Positions 9,303-17,670 of a stretch of 64,000 bases of DNA are shown here, in pieces. How positions within the stretch are numbered: position 1 is the first letter of the stretch; each line of letters starts with the position of its first letter. The notes below the pieces were generated by a model. That model made no database searches, had not been told where the DNA came from, and saw only the letters and a program-made list of their open reading frames with translations. A program made the translations under genes and the position numbers. The stretch comes from Balneola vulgaris DSM 17893 (GTDB lineage Bacteria > Bacteroidota > Rhodothermia > Balneolales > Balneolaceae): assembly GCF_000375465.1 (NCBI RefSeq), contig NZ_AQXH01000003.1, positions 98,501-162,500 of the forward strand, given 5' to 3'.

Positions 9303-9473
9303 TCACTCCCTGACTGTAACGTTAATACCAAGACTTCTAAAATAATCAACTAAATAATCTAGATATGTATTTACGCTATGTCCTCTCATTCCACCTTCAT
9401 ACGAAGGCCTTAAGTGGTAACTGTAAACATCTATTCCATCTATGTTAGCCAAATTTGAATTCCCGACGATCTT
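9303..9473 (-). pseudogene. 3' remnant of an unidentified gene, cut by repeat copy 2
   Basis: An open frame of 56 codons ends at TGA 9303-9305. It has no plausible start and is preceded by an in-frame TAA (9474-9476) lying within hairpin H1 of repeat copy 2. The peptide looks like a real protein C-terminus rather than noise: it contains DVYSYHLRPSYEGG, then NTYLDYLVDYFRSLGI, and ends NVTVRE. The family is not recognised. The join with the repeat suggests that the 5' part was removed when the repeat boundary formed. The remnant carries the ribosome site for the membrane protein downstream, consistent with a former two-gene unit. Confidence 0.5.
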
Positions 9474-9642
9474 TTAAGTTTACAACTTAAAAGGCATAGA
9501 TTAGGAAGTCTCCAGACTTCCATCACTTACGTAGTTATGAATTTTGAAAGGCACTCGCTAAATCTATAGAATTTAGCTCTTAATGCAAGTCATAGACTTG
9601 CGATACTGCTAGTTTTGAGTCACAGACTTAAAACATATTTGG
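9463..9642. repeat. 180-bp four-hairpin repeat, copy 2
   Basis: Same length as copy 1 and collinear with it without gaps. Hairpins are at 9471-9493, 9504-9521, 9584-9602 and 9612-9634. Relative to copy 1 the hairpin differences fall mainly in loops (H1 TGC to TAC, H2 CA to CC, H3 ACA to ATA). In H4, one arm base changes A to G and still pairs as G-U. In H3 the outermost pair becomes T-G. The spacer between H2 and H3 carries several substitutions. Confidence 0.92.
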
Positions 9643-9791
9643 GGGATAAGAAAGTGCAGAAGGCTTACAAAAAGAAATAATTCTCGAATTTCTAAGCCTA
9701 ACTAATAAGTTATAGTTAATACCTATCAAGCATAACTCGTCCAATTCATTTATTTGAATTTGAGTTTACCAGCTGAGGGAGATTCAGGGCT
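9643..9791. other. Non-coding stretch after repeat copy 2
   Basis: No gene is supported here. The only structure seen is an inverted pair AGGCTTA (9661-9667) / TAAGCCT (9693-9699) with a 25-nt loop and no T-run. Confidence 0.4.
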
Positions 9792-9935
9792 TCAATACAG
9801 AAAAACTAAATTATTCCCTTCGACAAAAACTTTGCCAATATTTTGCTTGAATTTTTCATCATAAACAATTCGGAAATCATCTTTTATATCCAATACAACT
9901 ATTCGTGTATATCGTGGTAATACAAAGTATTTAAT
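9792..9935 (-). pseudogene. Out-of-frame 3' part of the 9931-10296 gene
   Basis: Downstream of the nine-G run (plus strand C9, 9936-9944), a second frame continues for 47 sense codons to TGA at 9792-9794. It encodes a coherent peptide starting IKYFVLPRYTRIVVLDIKDD, later YDEKFKQNIGKVFVEG, and ending NNLVFLY. Removing one G (or adding two) fuses it to the upstream frame and yields a 167-residue protein. The current frame stops two codons after the run. Confidence 0.7.
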
Positions 9936-10296
9936 CCCCCCCCCAGTCAAATGAATCTAGACCAGTTGTAAATACAAAGAAGTCCCCATCTTCAAAATTA
10001 GGAAAAATCGGATAAGGACTATTGAGTAAAGTCTTCTTGTTCTTAACTAACCTATTTTCCCAAGAGTCAAAATTAGTATCTACTAATTCAAGACCGAGAG
10101 AATCTAAGCTATTATGCACTCTCTCAAGTCCTTGAATTTGTAACCCTATACTCTCTCCATATTCGGGCTTTACTTCCGTTGTTTCAAACTCAACGTAATT
10201 TGGTTTTAACATGTAAATAAGAAAAACAGGCATTATAGCTATAACTATAACGCCTATTAAGATTCTTGGCCTATTCTTTTTCATCTTTATCATCAT
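9931..10296 (-). CDS. Membrane-anchored protein of unknown function, truncated at a G9 tract
   Basis: 121 residues as read: a basic N-terminus (KMKKNRPR), one membrane segment at about residues 12-30 (LIGVIVIAIMPVFLIYML), then a soluble extracellular-type domain containing LERVHNSLDSLGLELVD and FEDGDFFVFTTGLDSFDWGG. It ends Asp-stop right after the nine-G run. The natural protein is probably 167 residues (see 9792-9935). The tract could be a phase-variable switch, a fixed frameshift, or a base-count error in the assembly. The start codon lies only 8 bp from repeat copy 3. The family is not recognised. The FFVFTTGLDSFDWGG... segment resembles the end of small lipoprotein-like or immunity-like proteins, which is only an impression. 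Confidence 0.6.
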   Translation of the reverse strand: MMIKMKKNRPRILIGVIVIAIMPVFLIYMLKPNYVEFETTEVKPEYGESIGLQIQGLERVHNSLDSLGLELVDTNFDSWENRLVKNKKTLLNSPYPIFPNFEDGDFFVFTTGLDSFDWGGD

Positions 10297-10304
10297 TTAA
10301 TAAT

Positions 10305-10449
10305 CCAATGATCTTTTAAGTTTGCAACTTAAAAGGCATAGATTAGGAAGTCTCCAGACTTCCATCACTTACGTAGTTATATTTTTTGAAAGGCACTCGG
10401 TAAATCTATAGAACTTAACTCTTAATGCAAGTCATAGACTTAAAACATC
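10305..10449. repeat. Four-hairpin repeat, copy 3 (internally deleted)
   Basis: Collinear with copies 1 and 2 for H1 (10313-10335), H2 (10346-10363) and the spacer. The left half of H3 is then joined directly to the right half of H4 (10426-10446). Measured between matching anchors it is 140 bp against 170 bp in copy 1, a 30-bp loss. That is exactly the distance between the AGACTT units of H3 and H4, as expected for recombination between the shared hairpin cores. Confidence 0.9.
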
Positions 10450-10530
10450 AATTAGGGGCAGTTATGAGTTGGGAATGCCGAATGGCAAAATCAATTACAA
10501 TACATCCGCTAATACTTAATCTCTATTAGC

Positions 10531-12318
10531 TCAGTTGAGTGCAAGCTTTGGCTTTTGAATGAAGCGTTGAGTTTTTATATCCTGAATCTTGTAATGAATG
10601 TTGTAATCAACTCCTTTACTATTCGCCACTACCATATCAGCTTGTAGCTGTTTGATCAATACGCTCACCAGGCGAAGACCAAGTGTTTTAGGTTTTTTAA
10701 AATCATAATTCACGGGCAAGCCTACTCCATGATCTACCACCTGTAAGAGGATGTGCCCATCTTGTTGCTTTAGAGAAATACCAATAGCTCCTTTTCCGTC
10801 CTTTAGTCCATGCTTAAAAGCATTGGTGAGCAACTCATTTAACAATAGCCCTGTTGGAATTGCTTGGCGGATACCTAGTACTACCTCTTCCACTTCAATA
10901 TTTAACTCTAACTCACTTGGATTGATCTGATATTTCTTAATCAAACTATCCGTAAGCGTTTTTATATAGTCATTAATTTTAATGCTCGAAAAATTCTCGT
11001 TATGGTATAGCTGCTCATGAATCAGAGCCATAGATCGAATTCGAGATAACGTATTTTGGTAATGGAGGTCTAATTCTGGATGCTCGAGTGCATTATGTTG
11101 AAGCTGAATTAATGTACTTACAAGAGCTAGGTTGTTTTTAACGCGATCATGGATTTCACTTAACAGATGCGTTTTTTCTACAAGCTGATCCTTAATTACC
11201 TTATCAGAAAGCTTTCGTTCTGTAATGTCGTGTACAATTCCGTACACACCCTGCATCACTCCATCAATTATAATAGGCACGGTAGTTACTTCTACAAAGA
11301 CCTCATTGTGGTTATGGTGCAACACCACCGTTTCATAAGTTTGTGGCTCTCCCTTTACAGTAAGTTCGAAATAGGTCAATACTTTATCTAATTCCGACTT
11401 CTTAATGAACTGTGCCACATTTGCTCGTTTTATGACCTCTAATGAATAACCAAGTGTTTTCTCTAGGGCAGCATTGGCATCCATAATTTTACCTTCCATA
11501 GATACAGAGAAAACCGCATTTGGGTTGTGATCGAACAGGGATCTAAACTGTTGCTCACTAAATTCAATCTCTCGTTTCCATTTCCCTAAACTACTCATGA
11601 ATCGGAATAATAGTGCTCCGCCAGTAACAATAAGAATAACTGCAAGCGTTACAGTAACCACATAAATGATAAAATTCAGAAACTGAGTACCTGAGGCTAG
11701 CGACCTAGATAACCGAAATTGCATTCCTGTAAGTTCTGCATCTAATGAAACCGCCTGCTTGATCATATCTTCAATTTCAGCTTCAGATGGGCTCCCATGC
11801 AAAAACATACTATCTGCAGTTGCTGAAATGAGCTCAAGGTCTTTGATCAACCGATCTGAAGTATCCCAGATTGCTATCGACTCTTTGAAATCCGGGAAAT
11901 CATGAAAATTCTCGAAAGTGGTAATCATACGATCCACATCAAAAGGAATGGTGTATGTTTCTAAAAACATAGTACGAACCGTGTCTCTATCAGTGTCGTC
12001 TTTTAAAAGCTCATGCCGAATATGTTCTGCTTTTTTTATGACCTGTAATGAACTATCGAACTTAGTTTTATACTGCTCATCTTTAGTTTTGAGGTAGTTC
12101 ACTAGTTGAAAAGCAGCTTCTTTACGAGCACTGGTCCATACTGTTTGAAAGGAAGCAAAGCCTCTCAGCGCCGATAATGAGTTAGTAGTAACTACGATGG
12201 AGGCAAGCATAAAAATCCCAAGAACCACAAAAACGACGAGAATACTCATCATCCTTTTGTCCACATTTAGCCGCTTAAATGAATTCCCCGGCTTCTTTAT
12301 TTCCCTATTTCGAACCAT
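10531..12318 (-). CDS. PAS sensor histidine kinase, HisKA_2/HWE-like
   Basis: 595-residue membrane kinase. A first membrane helix lies at about 22-45, a helical periplasmic domain (CHASE3-like in size and position, no Cys) at 46-212 and a second helix at about 215-240. A PAS domain covers about 255-370 (FRSLFDHNPNAVFSVSMEG ... GIVHDITERK). A HisKA_2 dimerisation domain follows, with phospho-acceptor His390 in EIHDRVKNNLALVS. The HATPase has its N-box in NELLTNAFKHG and G-box in DHGVGLP. No response regulator is adjacent on the same strand. The single-domain regulator at 12762 is divergently placed 443 bp away and is a possible partner. The signal is unknown. Confidence 0.9.
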   Translation of the reverse strand: MVRNREIKKPGNSFKRLNVDKRMMSILVVFVVLGIFMLASIVVTTNSLSALRGFASFQTVWTSARKEAAFQLVNYLKTKDEQYKTKFDSSLQVIKKAEHIRHELLKDDTDRDTVRTMFLETYTIPFDVDRMITTFENFHDFPDFKESIAIWDTSDRLIKDLELISATADSMFLHGSPSEAEIEDMIKQAVSLDAELTGMQFRLSRSLASGTQFLNFIIYVVTVTLAVILIVTGGALLFRFMSSLGKWKREIEFSEQQFRSLFDHNPNAVFSVSMEGKIMDANAALEKTLGYSLEVIKRANVAQFIKKSELDKVLTYFELTVKGEPQTYETVVLHHNHNEVFVEVTTVPIIIDGVMQGVYGIVHDITERKLSDKVIKDQLVEKTHLLSEIHDRVKNNLALVSTLIQLQHNALEHPELDLHYQNTLSRIRSMALIHEQLYHNENFSSIKINDYIKTLTDSLIKKYQINPSELELNIEVEEVVLGIRQAIPTGLLLNELLTNAFKHGLKDGKGAIGISLKQQDGHILLQVVDHGVGLPVNYDFKKPKTLGLRLVSVLIKQLQADMVVANSKGVDYNIHYKIQDIKTQRFIQKPKLALN

Positions 12319-12761
12319 AATGTCGTAACCCTAACCCAATAGATCATTGCCTAAGTCGAGAGAATAACACTTTATTGGCGATTATCAATGGACTTAAAAC
12401 ATTATAATTCCTTTAAGTTACTGCATTGTAGCTACTTAACAGCGTTATCATTACAACCATCCCAATCTTAATGCATTGATTTTAACCAATCTACCTTACT
12501 AAAATCGCAATCATTAGAGAGATGTTTATCAAAATGTAAAAAAGTCACAAAAGGCCATTCCATAGTCTTATTGCTAAAAATTAAATCCTCGCTTCCCAAT
12601 CTATTTCTTCTCGAACAACTCTAACAAAAGGATACATTTTCATTATTAGAATGCATTTTGTTAATTAAGTTTGATTAAATTCGATTTTTAATGTTTCCAA
12701 TTTTCTTTATCATCGTTTCACCTTATCATGTGGTCTTGGTGGTTAGAAAAATAATTCTATT
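12319..12761. other. Divergent intergenic region, 443 bp
   Basis: AT-rich stretch between the divergent kinase (minus) and response-regulator (plus) genes. It must hold both promoters. I see no small gene, repeat or convincing promoter match. Confidence 0.4.
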
Positions 12762-13145
12762 ATGGACAGAAAGCAGAAAACCGTAATGATTGTTGAGGAT
12801 GACTTAATCCTTAACCTACTTTACGAGAGTTACTTAGAGAAATTGGGGTATGGAGCAGAAGGCGAACTAGTGTATGGTAAAACAGCAATAGAAGTCGCCA
12901 AACGAATCAATCCTGATCTTATATTAATGGATATCTCACTGGAAGGCGATATGGATGGTATTTCTGCTATGTTAGAAATCCGCAAATTCTCAGATGTACC
13001 GGTAATCTACATTACGGGTAACTCAGATCCGTACCATGTTGAGCGCGCCAAAGAAACCAATTACCTTGATTATTTAGTAAAGCCGATTGAATTCGATGTA
13101 CTAAGGAAGTCCATCGAAAAAAACTTCGAGAAACTATCCAAATAA
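12762..13145 (+). CDS. Single-domain response regulator (CheY-like)
   Basis: 127-residue stand-alone receiver domain with no output domain. The acidic pocket is in IVEDDL (residues 10-15), the phospho-acceptor is Asp57 in LILMDIS, the Thr switch lies in YITGNSD, and the Lys is in LVKPIEF near 107. All receiver residues are intact. It is encoded 90 bp upstream of a classical kinase and faces the HisKA_2 kinase at 10531-12318. HisKA_2/HWE kinases often signal through single receivers, so the latter is a reasonable but unproven partner. Confidence 0.93.
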   Translation: MDRKQKTVMIVEDDLILNLLYESYLEKLGYGAEGELVYGKTAIEVAKRINPDLILMDISLEGDMDGISAMLEIRKFSDVPVIYITGNSDPYHVERAKETNYLDYLVKPIEFDVLRKSIEKNFEKLSK

Positions 13146-13235
13146 GCTCTCCCTTCCTTTCAATAAGTGTCACCATTTGTTCACTTATTTTTACTTAAAT
13201 CGAATTGATGAGATTAAGGATTCTTATATTTTACT

Positions 13236-14888
13236 ATGATGAGAATTCTTAAAACGAAAAACACTTTAGCACGAAATCGATTTCTTCGCTGGTTGCTCTT
13301 AATGGTAGGATTAGGCGCCATTATTGCACTTACAGGAATGAATGTATTTAGCCTCTACGATATTCGTAATCGTGTAACGGAAAGCGAAAATGAAAGGCAG
13401 CTCAAAAAATCCGAAGACATAACGCTGATTGTCCGTGATGAAATTTATACACCGTTTAATAAGCTTTTAAATATTAATGATGATCTAGAAGCTACTCTTG
13501 AGCAAGGCAATCGCTCTCCGGAAACACTTATTAGCATTCTAGCCGATTTATCCAACAATCCATATATCAACTCGATTTATTACACCCCAGTTGATAAGGA
13601 CCCATGCATTAGTGATGAGAGCATCTTTTACTACAATAAAGAACGTAGACGCATCCAACCTACCAATAATTACAGCACTTTATTATGTGATGGCGTTGGG
13701 CTAATTCGATCTACCACGCGTATTCAAGTAAACAACTTTGATTTACGTTGGAGAGCGATGATTGAGTTTGACGCACACCGAAGTATGAACATCGGGTTAA
13801 TCAACTTAGCTGAAAACCGTGTGGTTGGTTATTTCACCTTCATCTTAAACCAAGACATGATAGTGGAGAGCTTAATTGCTCCACTCATTAAGAATTACTT
13901 TGAGCCCAGTAATACAAGTGGCACGGTTGTTTGGCTTCATGATCATAAAAGAGATATCGTACTTGCTAGTAGCGACCCTTCGGTTCCTTTTGATGTAGAC
14001 CTAATTGATCAACGCGTTCGATTTCCACGATTTTTTGGTGACTGGAATATTAAAATAGCCTTCATTAACCCTCCGATTTCTTCCGCATATCAAGAAACAT
14101 TCTTGAAAAATATCATTGTGTTAGGAACTGCAGTTCTCTTTTTGATGGGATCATTGTTATTCATGTTTTATACGGCTCAAAAAGAACGCGCCTTATCCCA
14201 AAGGCAGGCGGGTTTCCTAGCTAATGTAACCCATGAATTAAAAACTCCACTAGCTGTAATGCAGGCCGCTGGAGAGAATATTGCAGATGGTAGAGTAACA
14301 GAACCTAAGCGCCTAAAAAGGTATGGATCGCATATTTATGATGAATCTGTTCGACTTCGAAAAATGATCGAAAAACTTCTTGATGTGGCTAAGTACGATG
14401 CTGGGCAGAATGCCATGAACTTAGTGCCCCATAACATGAAGCAATTGGTTGAAAAGTATTTAAATGAGAATAGAGAATATATCGAGGAAGCTGGGTTTGA
14501 AATTGAATACCGACACGAGTCTAATGTAGACTATTCAGTGCTTGTAGACAGCGATAGCATCGAGACAGTTTTAAGCAATTTAACTGAGAATGCAATTAAG
14601 TATAGCAACAACGAAAAAGTGATTCTTTATAGAATCTTTGCGGATACAACTCACATCATTATTGAGATCGAGGATCATGGAGTTGGGATACAGAAAAAAG
14701 AGCTTAAGAATATTTTTAAGAAATTTTACCGAGTTGAAGAAACCTTAGTGGCTAAAACAAAAGGCCATGGTTTAGGACTTAGCATCGTAAAAAGCCTCAT
14801 AGAATTAAATAAAGGGCGTATTTCGGTATCAAGTGAATATGGAAAGGGTACTATTTTCAAGATTGCATTTCCCAAGATAAAAGACTGA
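13236..14888 (+). CDS. Sensor histidine kinase (HisKA), upstream of OmpR-type regulator
   Basis: 550-residue orthodox kinase. It has a membrane helix at about 18-40, a periplasmic sensor region of about 245 residues with two Cys (PCISDE and TLLCDGVG), and a second helix at about 288-313. HisKA has His333 in NVTHELKTPLAV. The HATPase has N-box NLTENAIKYS, DHGVGIQ and GHGLGLSIVKSLIE. There is no HAMP domain: the second helix leads nearly directly into HisKA. It is followed after 64 bp by an OmpR-family regulator, its probable cognate. The two Cys might form a disulfide in the sensor domain. The ligand is unknown. Confidence 0.93.
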   Translation: MMRILKTKNTLARNRFLRWLLLMVGLGAIIALTGMNVFSLYDIRNRVTESENERQLKKSEDITLIVRDEIYTPFNKLLNINDDLEATLEQGNRSPETLISILADLSNNPYINSIYYTPVDKDPCISDESIFYYNKERRRIQPTNNYSTLLCDGVGLIRSTTRIQVNNFDLRWRAMIEFDAHRSMNIGLINLAENRVVGYFTFILNQDMIVESLIAPLIKNYFEPSNTSGTVVWLHDHKRDIVLASSDPSVPFDVDLIDQRVRFPRFFGDWNIKIAFINPPISSAYQETFLKNIIVLGTAVLFLMGSLLFMFYTAQKERALSQRQAGFLANVTHELKTPLAVMQAAGENIADGRVTEPKRLKRYGSHIYDESVRLRKMIEKLLDVAKYDAGQNAMNLVPHNMKQLVEKYLNENREYIEEAGFEIEYRHESNVDYSVLVDSDSIETVLSNLTENAIKYSNNEKVILYRIFADTTHIIIEIEDHGVGIQKKELKNIFKKFYRVEETLVAKTKGHGLGLSIVKSLIELNKGRISVSSEYGKGTIFKIAFPKIKD

Positions 14889-14952
14889 GAAATTGTAAAA
14901 TGCTTGGAAAAAATGGTATAATCAGCGTCATAAATTTTAAGGACAGCATTTC

Positions 14953-15657
14953 ATGAGTGATAAGAAAAATAAAATCCTAGTTGTTGAAGATGAGCCTAGC
15001 TTAATTTTCACACTTCAGGATACCCTAGAAAGTGAAGGGTTTGAAGTTATAGTTAGTGAAGAAGGTGAAGGCGCTGTGGATCTTGTGAAAGAACACCGCC
15101 CAGACCTCATGATTCTCGACATCATGCTACCAGGTAAAAGCGGCTATGATATCTGTAAAGAGATCAGAGAGCTAAAGTTTACTTTCCCCATCATCATGTT
15201 AACCGCCAAAGACCAGGAAACAGACAAGGTAAAAGGTCTTGAATTAGGTGCGGATGACTATCTTACAAAGCCGTTTGGTGTGAAGGAACTACTAGCCCGA
15301 ATTAAGGCTCGTTTACGACGTTCTGGTACTTATTCTAACACAGATGTAGTAGACATCTTGAAGTTAGGGGAAGTAAAAATTGATTTATCTGAAAACGAAG
15401 CATATCACCCAGGCGACAAAGTTGTTGAACTGACTGCTCGTGAAGTTGAGCTGATTCGATACTTACTTTCGAATGCCAACAGTCCTGTATCGCGTGATGA
15501 GCTCCTCGAAAAAGTATGGCGCTATGAATATAGCACGAATACGAGAACCGTTGATGTACACATTTCAAAGCTTCGTGCTAAAATTGAAGTACACCCCGAC
15601 GATCCTCGCTATCTCATTACCCTGCATGGCGTTGGGTATATGCTCAAAACCAGCTAA
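14953..15657 (+). CDS. OmpR/PhoB-family response regulator
   Basis: 234 residues: a receiver domain (1-120) with VVEDEPS, phospho-acceptor Asp56 in MILDIMLPG and Lys in YLTKPFG, then a winged-helix DNA-binding domain (about 132-232) with LTAREVELIRYLL and RTVDVHISKLRAKI. It is the output partner of the kinase 64 bp upstream. The stop codon overlaps the stop of the convergent FMN reductase gene (15654-15657), so the two transcripts run into each other. Confidence 0.96.
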   Translation: MSDKKNKILVVEDEPSLIFTLQDTLESEGFEVIVSEEGEGAVDLVKEHRPDLMILDIMLPGKSGYDICKEIRELKFTFPIIMLTAKDQETDKVKGLELGADDYLTKPFGVKELLARIKARLRRSGTYSNTDVVDILKLGEVKIDLSENEAYHPGDKVVELTAREVELIRYLLSNANSPVSRDELLEKVWRYEYSTNTRTVDVHISKLRAKIEVHPDDPRYLITLHGVGYMLKTS

Positions 15658-16199
15658 GATTCTGTATTAGCTGCTACAAATTTGATAAACTCTGATACTT
15701 GCGACTCAAGTAAATTTTGCTTGAAATCATCCTTGAGTCCAGTATCAGGATCAAACTCTTTGCTCACCCTAGGTATAAAAACGCGTTCAGGAAATTGAAG
15801 CGCATTTCTATAGTTTGCTACCATCTGAAATTGCTCAACAGCTCGCAATGCACCGAAGGCTCCGGATGCTTCACCGATAAAAGCCATAGGCATTTTTTGA
15901 AAGGCTTCAGGAAAAGGCAGATAATCGATAAATAGTTTTAAAATCCCCGGAAAGCTTCCATTATATTCTGGAATAACAAACACTAAACCATCTGCATTAA
16001 GCACAGGTTCTCTAAAAGATTTAATGCGATCACTTTCCTTGCCGTACTTCCCGCCAACGGCATCCATTAAAGGGAAGTCTTCCAATGAAACAACTCCAGC
16101 GTTCACTCCTTCATTGGTATATAATTTGGACACATATTTTGAAATTCGTAAAGCCCAAGAACTAGGCCTATCCGTCGCACTGATGATCTTTAAATTCAT
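15654..16199 (-). CDS. NAD(P)H-dependent FMN reductase
   Basis: 181-residue flavodoxin-fold reductase of the NADPH_FMN_red family. The phosphate-binding loop for FMN is SATDRPSSWALRISKYV near residue 7. The isoalloxazine-contact motif PEYNGSFPG lies near 76, and GEASGAFGALRAVEQF near 108. Members reduce flavins, quinones or azo compounds using NAD(P)H. The exact substrate is not inferable. It is cytoplasmic. Its stop codon overlaps that of the convergent regulator gene by 2 nt. Confidence 0.9.
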   Translation of the reverse strand: MNLKIISATDRPSSWALRISKYVSKLYTNEGVNAGVVSLEDFPLMDAVGGKYGKESDRIKSFREPVLNADGLVFVIPEYNGSFPGILKLFIDYLPFPEAFQKMPMAFIGEASGAFGALRAVEQFQMVANYRNALQFPERVFIPRVSKEFDPDTGLKDDFKQNLLESQVSEFIKFVAANTES

Positions 16200-16382
16200 T
16201 CTTTCTTTTTAAATACACGGAACATTTCCTACCGAAAATAATTCCTATTTCGCATTGTATAATAAAATTTACATTGTACTACCAATTTAAGCCTTAATTA
16301 TCGATTATAAAGCCGATAATAGTTTAGGTTTTATACAACTAGTAGTAGAGAGTTTTAAGATAGCTAAAGTAGTGTACAAGTG

Positions 16383-17663
16383 ATGACACATCTTTTCATA
16401 AAAGATCCGAGGGTAGTGTCGTTCATAGGAATTGTTGCGATTATTGGATACATATCTGATACCGTCTTTTTTTACATGAGCGATGGCACGGTCTATTTAA
16501 ATTACTTTACTACAAGTCTCACAATAATTTCACTTTTATATTTTTGGATCAAAAAACCAAGCATTGAAGTAGCTCTTTCTTCTTTCATCATCATATTGAT
16601 GGTCAATTTGATGGTAGCTCCTTACTTAGAGCTTACCCACACAAATTTTGCAGCCTTTTATATGAGGAATTCACTCATATTTTGGGTGATTTTACCAATT
16701 CTCGGCCTCATTATTAGCAAGCCTGTATTTGCAACCTGTTTAATATTTTACCTGATTCAATTTACTTCAGTAATATTTTTATCAAATGATCCTTTTTTAA
16801 GAGAGAGTGCAATCACGTTAATCTGTGTATTTACAGGGTATGTATATGTAATATTTTTTCTTTTAAAAACCCTAGACCAGAGTTACGAAGCTCGCGATTC
16901 ACTTATCACTGAACTCAAGAAGAATAACCAGCTCCTTAACCAGCAGAGTGATGAACTCTCCGCTTTAGTATCAACTAAAGACAAATTATTCTCAATCATT
17001 GCGCACGATTTACAATCACCATTTATGGGTATTTCAGGCTTAAGCGAAATGATAAAAACAGCTGCTAAACGACGAGAACTCGATCAAGTTGAAGAATACT
17101 CTTCACTTATTTCTCAAACCACAACTCGTACAAGTAACCTATTATCAAACCTTTTAGAATGGGCTACCACGCAATCGGGCAAATTAGAAATCAACGTTAG
17201 TGTATTAGATTTAGATCGATACGTTAATGAATCGATAGATTTGCTTAGTGAACATAAAAAGAGCAAAGAGATTCATATTCGGAAAAAGAATACTAACATT
17301 CAGATACAAGCAGATGCCAAAGGACTGCTTACCATATTACGCAACCTAATATCTAACGCGTTAAAGTTTACCCCAGCAGGCGGATTAATTGTTATAGAAG
17401 GCCACAATCATGAACATGAAGTGGTGGTAAGTGTCTCAGATACAGGCGTTGGTATAAAACCTGCTCAAAAAGAGCTTCTCTTTTCCAACGATAATTTCCA
17501 AAGTACCCGAGGAACTAATGAAGAGCAGGGAACAGGAATTGGACTTGGCTTATGTCATGAACTTGTGCAGTTACATAACGGTAAAATATGGGTAGAAAGT
17601 GAAGTTGGGAAAGGATCTACCTTCTATATTTCTCTTCCTAAAGTATATCATTCTCCAGATTAA
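16383..17663 (+). CDS. Multi-pass membrane sensor histidine kinase
   Basis: 426 residues from the ATG at 16383. A GTG directly precedes it, but ATG is preferred. The N-terminal ~165 residues form about six hydrophobic helices with no sizeable extracytoplasmic loop, so it probably senses the membrane itself. A coiled linker (YEARDSLITELKKNNQLLNQQ) follows. HisKA has its His near residue 208 in IIAHDLQSPFMGISG. The HATPase has NLISNALKFTPAGG, DTGVGI and GIGLGLCHELVQLH. It resembles the 7TM-like orphan kinases common in Bacteroidota. No regulator is adjacent. The rarA gene converges 7 bp downstream. Confidence 0.9.
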   Translation: MTHLFIKDPRVVSFIGIVAIIGYISDTVFFYMSDGTVYLNYFTTSLTIISLLYFWIKKPSIEVALSSFIIILMVNLMVAPYLELTHTNFAAFYMRNSLIFWVILPILGLIISKPVFATCLIFYLIQFTSVIFLSNDPFLRESAITLICVFTGYVYVIFFLLKTLDQSYEARDSLITELKKNNQLLNQQSDELSALVSTKDKLFSIIAHDLQSPFMGISGLSEMIKTAAKRRELDQVEEYSSLISQTTTRTSNLLSNLLEWATTQSGKLEINVSVLDLDRYVNESIDLLSEHKKSKEIHIRKKNTNIQIQADAKGLLTILRNLISNALKFTPAGGLIVIEGHNHEHEVVVSVSDTGVGIKPAQKELLFSNDNFQSTRGTNEEQGTGIGLGLCHELVQLHNGKIWVESEVGKGSTFYISLPKVYHSPD

Positions 17664-17670
17664 TCGCCGT

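Noticed and set aside
9050..9349. 99-codon minus-strand frame overlapping the small membrane protein
   Set aside because: It is in the alternative frame of the 9034-9297 gene and the remnant, without a ribosome site and with an odd composition.
8761..10449. Integron attC sites for the three repeats
   Set aside because: No RYYYAAC/GTTRRRY core pairs bracket the repeats and no integron integrase is present; the hairpins are also of a different design.
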